Assembly: GCA_036852015.1 (NCBI GenBank)
Contig: JAANDG010000358.1
Span: 1-64,000, forward strand
Reading direction: 5' to 3'
Origin: Pelodera strongyloides
Taxonomy: Eukaryota; Nematoda; Chromadorea; Rhabditida; Rhabditidae
DNA: 64,000 nt
Positions 59,094 to 64,000 of this stretch are shown here, piece after piece. The translations under genes were made by a program, and so were the position numbers. Numbering within the stretch: the stretch's first letter is position 1; every line of letters starts with the position of its first letter. A model generated the notes under the pieces. That model saw only the letters and a list, made by a program, of their open reading frames with translations, made no database searches and was not told the DNA's origin.

Positions 59094-61073
59094 GGGGAGA
59101 GAAACATGATTATAAATGAGATAACCCCACCTTGAGCATACTGTAGACGTTCTCGAGTTCCTTAATCCGCTCTGCTCCTTTTGTGTTGCTCGCATCGATC
59201 AAATTGCCCACTGAAGCAGCAGCCGCAGCCGATGACTGAAGCAAGAATATAAGTGTTCTATTGCTTTATGTATTTAATATTATATAATACTCGACTGACC
59301 ACCTTGAATAGTCCGGTGCAGGTTTATTCAAGCAAGGTTGTGCAGGGTTTTCAAAATATTATTATTAAAAAAGAGGGTACCTGCTCTCCGAGCTCGCAAG
59401 CCTTCTCGAGACTGATCAGAGTGGTTCCCAACTCAAAGACAATGGTCTGCAGAGGACGCTGAATATCCGCCGACCAGGCCTGCAAAGTTGATTCACAGCT
59501 AAGGGTATTCGTTGTTTATATTAGTTCACCACTTTATAGGTAGATTTATATTAGTTCACCACTTTATAGGTACAGTAGCCAAGAGGTCAGTTAGTAAAGT
59601 ATGCATGCCTACTAGACTCACTACCTCATCGGTGGGCGCAACCTGTGGCCGTATGCAAGAACGCCGGGAATATGCTCCCAGCCTTCCAGTGGGAGGTGAG
59701 AGAAAGAGAGTGATCACACGAATCAGAGACGCGCAGAGACAAATTCTGCATACGGCCACAGGTGAAGCTCTCCCCAAAGAAACCTCCCCAATTGGTTGGG
59801 GAGGTTTCCTTGGGGTAACCTCCCAAACTCCTCCCTCCTCATACCTGTGCATATTCAATGTTCGAGTGAAGTGCCACCGATTGGATCAACATCTTGTGAT
59901 TCGGATTGAATCGATTGTCCTTCAACTCCATTACCACCTCAAATGACAAATATTTTAAACTATTAAAAGCCAACCCGACTAAAACCAATCGTCTAGAACT
60001 AAGGAAGGAATTATTATTAACTAGAATCCAATCGTATACATAGTATTGACTACTGTAGATGTCAAGTGGTTAGTTAAGGACACGTTTTTATTCGTTTGTC
60101 GGCTATTTTCCTCAAGAATCTGGGTCGGCTGAGAATCGCATCTCGGTCGGAGCCATTGCTGTGTTCGCGCGGTGAACACGTCCAAGCTGAAAAGTTACTT
60201 ACCTTAACCGGCGCATCATCCTGCAAAAGTCCGCTGTTCGGGTTGACAATGTAACGAGTGGGAGCATTGCACAGGAATCTGTACGCAACCAGACCCTAAA
60301 TCGTGATTTGCTCGACTCTCAGATTTAGACTCATGGTGACACAGAACAATTGACAATTGACAATCCAAACATAAAGTGTCAGAGCACATTCGCTACATCA
60401 GCCGAGTGAACTACGTGTCCCTATGGTTAGCGGCGCGGTTCTCACGAGCACAACCAGAGTTCGAATCCACCAACAAACCTCGGCTTCCGGATGCCTTCTT
60501 AGTGTTATCATTTGCGACGCATTCTGCGGCTGTTCAATGTCGAAAACGATCAGTGTCTGCAAAATGGGAAATAAACAAAAAATACAGAACCAGATCGGGA
60601 CCGGAGTCAGAGTTTCGATTTCTTATGTTTGAAGTGTTTGTTCGATGCCTGGGTGTCAGTACGTCAGTACTAATTGGTTAGGAGCTGCGGCCTGTGTACT
60701 ACTGACGGACGTACCGTGCCCTGTTCCGGCCTTTTTATATGTTTTCAACGAAAGCGCCAAGTTTTCGCCGCACACCCTATTCCCAAAGACCCGCGCAGTT
60801 TCATAGATGAAATACGTCGTGAAACTTGGCGTGCAAGCGGCAACGTTAAGGCGTAAAACAGTGTGTTCGCCGAAGCCACGCCGTTTCCACCCAATATTTT
60901 CGCGTGCAAACGGCGTGAAATCGGCGGACGAAAAGCAAAGGGCCTATTAGAGGGCATTCCCGTTGGTTTTTTTATCAACAACAATGCTAGACTCCTATGT
61001 ATCTCAATTAGTGTTTCAAAAACAATACCTGATCCAAAAGAATCAATTTGGGTGCATCCTCTTGGTCAGCCAT
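58048..61073 (-). CDS. VAP-family MSP-domain protein with C-terminal CaaX motif, 9 exons
   Basis: Exons 61073-61029, 60556-60479, 60295-60203, 59937-59845, 59479-59381, 59235-59131, 58869-58790, 58525-58432 and 58110-58048 join in phase to 249 residues, the same length as animal VAPA. Residues about 7-103 form an MSP domain (NAPTRYIVNPNSGLL, then FNPNHKMLIQS). Lys87 matches the FFAT-binding lysine of VAPB, and Leu89 replaces its methionine. Residues about 150-235 are a coiled coil. Family VAPs anchor in the ER by a C-terminal transmembrane helix and bind FFAT-motif proteins at membrane contact sites. Here no hydrophobic helix exists: the chain runs through a basic stretch (RLRRSRSG) to Cys-Val-Ile-Ser and a stop, a classic CaaX prenylation signal. 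AATAAA overlaps the stop. The gene converges on the WD40 gene and lies 0.6 kb downstream of eS6. The MSP call is strong; lipidation is inferred. Confidence 0.88.
58555..58714. repeat. (GA)n tract, CT-rich in the sense of VAP intron 7
   Basis: About 160 bases of GAGAGA with AAAA interruptions; on the transcribed strand it is a long CT tract ending about 30 bases before the exon 8 acceptor. Confidence 0.95.
59039..59103. repeat. (GA)n tract, CT-rich in the sense of VAP intron 6
   Basis: About 65 bases; in the direction of the gene it begins about 27 bases after the exon 6 donor. Confidence 0.95.
59517..59574 (+). repeat. 30-base direct repeat in VAP intron 4
   Basis: TTAGTTCACCACTTTATAGG plus flank occurs twice in tandem. 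Confidence 0.9.
59641..59815. repeat. Two inverted repeats in VAP intron 4
   Basis: ACCTGTGGCCGTATGCA (59641) pairs exactly with TGCATACGGCCACAGGT (59747). Directly after it, CCCCAAAGAAACCTCCCCAA (59772) pairs with TTGGGGAGGTTTCCTTGGGG, a hairpin with almost no loop. Confidence 0.85.
60640..61000. other. GC-richer insertion in VAP intron 1
   Basis: Between exons 1 and 2 of the VAP gene lies GC-richer DNA with inverted phrases (GCGCCAAGTTTTCGCC / GTGAAACTTGGCGTG). Short + strand frames here (for example FPPNIFACKRREIGGRK) are not supported by splice sites; a decayed repeat is likely. Confidence 0.35.
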
Positions 61074-61701
61074 ACTACTGGGGATAATGCAACGAGTACC
61101 AATTTCGTTTCACGGTGTTACCATCCTTATTAGCATATGGAGTAGATGCAAAATTTGCAAATGTATGTATGCAATTTGGTGCTTCATACCGTAAGCTGTA
61201 TGATGTGATGCTCTATCAGTGCGACTCTCCAAGAAATCTTCCCAAGACTTTTTCAAAGAAAAATTTTGGTGCAAGGTCACAAAAAGCGCCTACGCCTGGA
61301 CCACCCAGCTTTAGAGCGCGCGGAAAATATGTGGGCCACAGGTGCGCCATTATTTAACGAGCCTACTTTACGTCGCAAATTAGTTTCACATTTAAGTAAT
61401 ATGAGCGTTTCCAGCAGAGCGCGCCGCCGGTAAACTTAGAATTATTTTTATAGCATGCAATCCTAATCAGCAAATACAACAGCGGCAGTTCCAAAATAAT
61501 GGTTCCAAAGTGGTTGAAGATAGAAGTATCAGAATATTCAAAATATAAATAAATATAATATTCAGAAGCTGTTTAATAAAATAGCGTGGTCGCGCAAACT
61601 AGTATGTATTATGCTACTTAAAAGCGTCTATAAGGAAAAATAGAGATGGAAAGGCAGCACAACAAAATCAATAACAAGTTTATTTAATAACAATAACAAG
61701 T

Positions 61702-62880
61702 TTATTTTCGGGTAGAGGTCTTTCTTCCGCGCCTGGAACCACCAGACTTGTCACTAGCACCGCTAGCCTTGCGTTCTCGCTTCTCAGCGTTAAGCTTGGC
61801 AACCAACTCCTCGTATTCCTTGCGTGCGTCCTTAGATCTCTTCTGTGAAACGAGAACTCTGTTCGCGTCACGCTTGCGAGTAGCAAGAACAGATGGAGTG
61901 ATGAGCCTCTGGATCTTGGGAGCGACCATGTAAACCTTTCCTAAACAAAACAAAGAGTGTAAATAAAGTACTGAAGTATCGCAGCGGATCAACATTTCAG
62001 CAGAACGAGCAGCATTGACTTCAACATCGGTTATGACAGAAAAATAAGTTTAGCGCAGGACTTCATTTTTACATACTTACCCTTCTTTGTGACCTTTCTC
62101 TGGCGGATAACGAACTTAGTGACGTCGTCTTCTCTGGTCAGGTTGAAGAGCTTACGGATCTTATCAGCTCTCTTAGGTCCCTTCCTCTTGGGCAGGACAA
62201 CATCGGTCAAACCCTCGATGTCCTTGTCTCCTATAAAAATTTAGTTTAGAAAAAAATTAATTTTTTAAAACCCTACGTAATAGTGGAAGGATATGGTAGA
62301 ATGGGGATAAACTACTAACGAAAGGAGCAAGAAAGCAGAAAGAAGTGATTGATAGCTATTATTACAATAATATATAAAGCTAATTAAAGTCGTCAGAAAG
62401 AAGAAAGAAACAACGTACCCTTCTTCAAAATCTTAACATGCAGGGCAGACAGATCGTGGTCGACAATGCATCCACGGACGGACTTTCTTCTACGCTCTCC
62501 CTTTCTGCGAGGGCGGTAGCAGGTCTGGCCCTTTTTCAAAAGAAGGCGGACACGTCCGTTGGTCATAACTCCCTGCATCATGGGGAATCCCTGCTTGTCG
62601 TTACCACCGGTGATTTCGAACACATATCCCTGCAAACAAACGTATTTTAACCAGAACCACAAATTGCGCGAAAAATAGAATACTAAAATAGCTGACAAAA
62701 AAAATATGAAAGAAATTAGGATCATACGAAAGAAGAACGAACCTTCCACTCCTCGCCCAGTGAGTCGGCCTCAACTTGCTGGCTCATGCGCTTCTCCATA
62801 AAGGCGCGAAGCTTTCTGTCATCCTCAAAATCGAAGATTTTGTTCTGTCCCGTTGCCGGGCAGGCAACGCACAGCTTCAT
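61702..62880 (-). CDS. RPS6: 40S ribosomal protein eS6 (RPS6), 4 coding exons
   Basis: Component of the small ribosomal subunit, acting in the cytosol after nucleolar assembly. Joining the exons 62880-62743, 62629-62419, 62230-62081 and 61940-61702 gives a continuous 245-residue protein, against about 249 in other eukaryotes, with all junctions GT-AG and in phase. Family signatures are visible: [45 protein letters not shown] and [10 protein letters not shown]. The C-terminal tail is basic and Ser-rich with an RKAS motif, in the place of the kinase-target serines of animal eS6, but otherwise unlike them. The start ATG lies 10 bases after an acceptor (CTTTCAG), so a 5' UTR intron or a spliced leader precedes it. 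A poly(A) signal AATAAA sits about 20 bases after the stop. The sequence is diverged (for example the start [11 protein letters not shown]), which argues against a close relative of standard animals. Confidence 0.97.
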
Positions 62881-62889
62881 ATTGACCCT

Positions 62890-63750
62890 GAAAGTGACGA
62901 ATGGCTATTATTTTCAGAAGACACATTAAAGAAATATAAAAAAAAATACGGCCTCAACAGATAAAATTTATATATGATAAAAAAAATTGGACCTCATCAG
63001 ATGCAATTTTTACGAGACAACAACCTGAAAAATAAAGGAGAAAATAGCAGAAAATATTGGAGCAGAATTAACATGCCGATAATTTGGCATAGTTTGAAAT
63101 AACAAAAAAAAAGAGCCAGAAAACAATAAAATAAGAGAGAATGGCAATATATGTGCAACTCTACTTACCCAAAGCATCAAAAAGCGCATTACAAGATTAA
63201 AAATCATACAAAACATATCAAAAATATAGGTAACATCAAAAAAATACCCGAAATTTTTGAAAAATCGGTCCCAATTACGGTGTTTCCTCCACCTTTAAAG
63301 TATATCCACTCGAAACCTTTTTTTGCTACAGTAATTTATATATTGGCAAAAAGCCAATATAGACATGTGTCATGAATAGTGACAGGCGCTCTTTCATTTT
63401 TTTTTTCGGTTCAAAAGTTTGCAATTAGTGATCGTGATCCGTCTTTTGAAAAAGACGAAGACATTTTGTTTTTAGTCTTGTAATATGTTTTACGGTGTTT
63501 GTCGTGATTCCTTTTACTCTATTCGAGGTGAGAACCACCAGTGAGGGGCGGGGTGATCTGTACCTTTTCTCAACTTCTAAAAACAACCCACGTGCTGATT
63601 TGGTTCTCGACAGTTTGCGATTTGGTGTAATCCTAGCCTGAAAGCATGAGTAATTTATCATGCTCGGTAATGCTTGTTGCTTAGTTTTGCTAGCAGTTTA
63701 CACAGCGTGCTTGTTTTACACTGCAGTATTTCAGTGTGCGTGAGGTCTAT
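62890..63750. promoter_or_regulatory. Divergent upstream region of eS6; no defined motif
   Basis: The - strand acceptor CTTTCAG at about 62890 shows that the eS6 leader continues to the right. The rest is AT-rich, with a hairpin TATTGGC-AAAAAGCCAATA at 63342-63360. I cannot place a TATA box, initiator or transcription start. Confidence 0.3.
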
Positions 63751-63755
63751 ACTTC

Positions 63756-63974
63756 ATGAATTATCATTGTGCCCATTTGCGCAATGTTTGCATTGACCAA
63801 GTAAATCTGGAACAACTGAAGGTTCAAGATGCTGACGACGGTAGAGTGAAAGGTGTCCATCGTGGATCACTCCGTGCATATTCTCGTGAATCTGACACAA
63901 GGTTTGTGGTACACTTTGTTGTCTTTTTGTGCATTTCATCTCTTTGTTGGATGGTTTCATATATGTACCTTTAA
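63756..63974 (+). CDS. Candidate 72-residue protein with C-terminal membrane segment
   Basis: An ATG-initiated frame encodes a hydrophilic first half (MNYHCAHLRNVCIDQVN, then EQLKVQDADDGRVKG) and closes with a run of about 22 hydrophobic residues (FVVHFVVFLCISSLCW) before TAA. As a single exon it would be a tail-anchored protein. Alternatively a donor-like AAG-GTTTGT at about residue 49 would make this the first exon of a gene running off the window. An acceptor-like TATTTCAG lies 25 bases upstream of the ATG. It is divergent from eS6, about 0.9 kb away. Product unknown. Confidence 0.38.
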   Translation: MNYHCAHLRNVCIDQVNLEQLKVQDADDGRVKGVHRGSLRAYSRESDTRFVVHFVVFLCISSLCWMVSYMYL

Positions 63975-64000
63975 TATAAATACTTTACCCACAAAAATAT

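Overview
The window is nuclear DNA of an intron-rich eukaryote of undetermined lineage. Genes are split by short GT-AG introns with T-rich acceptors (mostly TTTCAG or TTTAG), TAA and TAG both act as stops, and the sequence between genes is AT-rich and full of foldback elements, a tRNA-derived SINE, minisatellites and segmental duplications. There is no bacterial operon structure, plasmid, phage or CRISPR array. The small eS6 protein is clearly diverged from animal, fungal and plant versions, so I would not name a phylum; a diverged protist or unusual animal lineage both remain possible.

The right third (53.6-64 kb) holds three genes I can reconstruct exon by exon: a WDR54-type WD40 protein on the + strand, a VAP/MSP-domain protein on the - strand that ends in a CaaX motif instead of a membrane anchor, and ribosomal protein eS6 on the - strand. 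WDR54 and VAP converge; VAP and eS6 lie in tandem. A short ORF with a possible membrane tail lies divergent from eS6 at the right edge.

The middle (28.2-35.9 kb) is a 20-exon - strand gene for a 706-residue coiled-coil, Pro/Ser/Gln-rich, probably nuclear protein that I do not recognise. It contains tandemly duplicated exons. Behind its start codon, up to about 42.4 kb, is a T-rich (on the - strand) stretch with repeated exon-like cassettes and a possible 94-residue gene.

The left third (0-28 kb) is mostly repeats and duplications. From 22.35 down to 11.9 kb on the - strand there is a set of exon-like cassettes with good splice sites. Several are open in a consistent phase-1 frame after a first exon pair with a hydrophobic, signal-like segment. 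Other copies carry stops or frameshifts. This is either a fast-evolving secreted-protein locus with expanding exons or an array of non-coding exons; the sequence alone does not decide it.

No joint pathway links the recognisable genes. They are unrelated housekeeping or cellular genes (translation, membrane contact, WD40 scaffold) in a repeat-rich neighbourhood.
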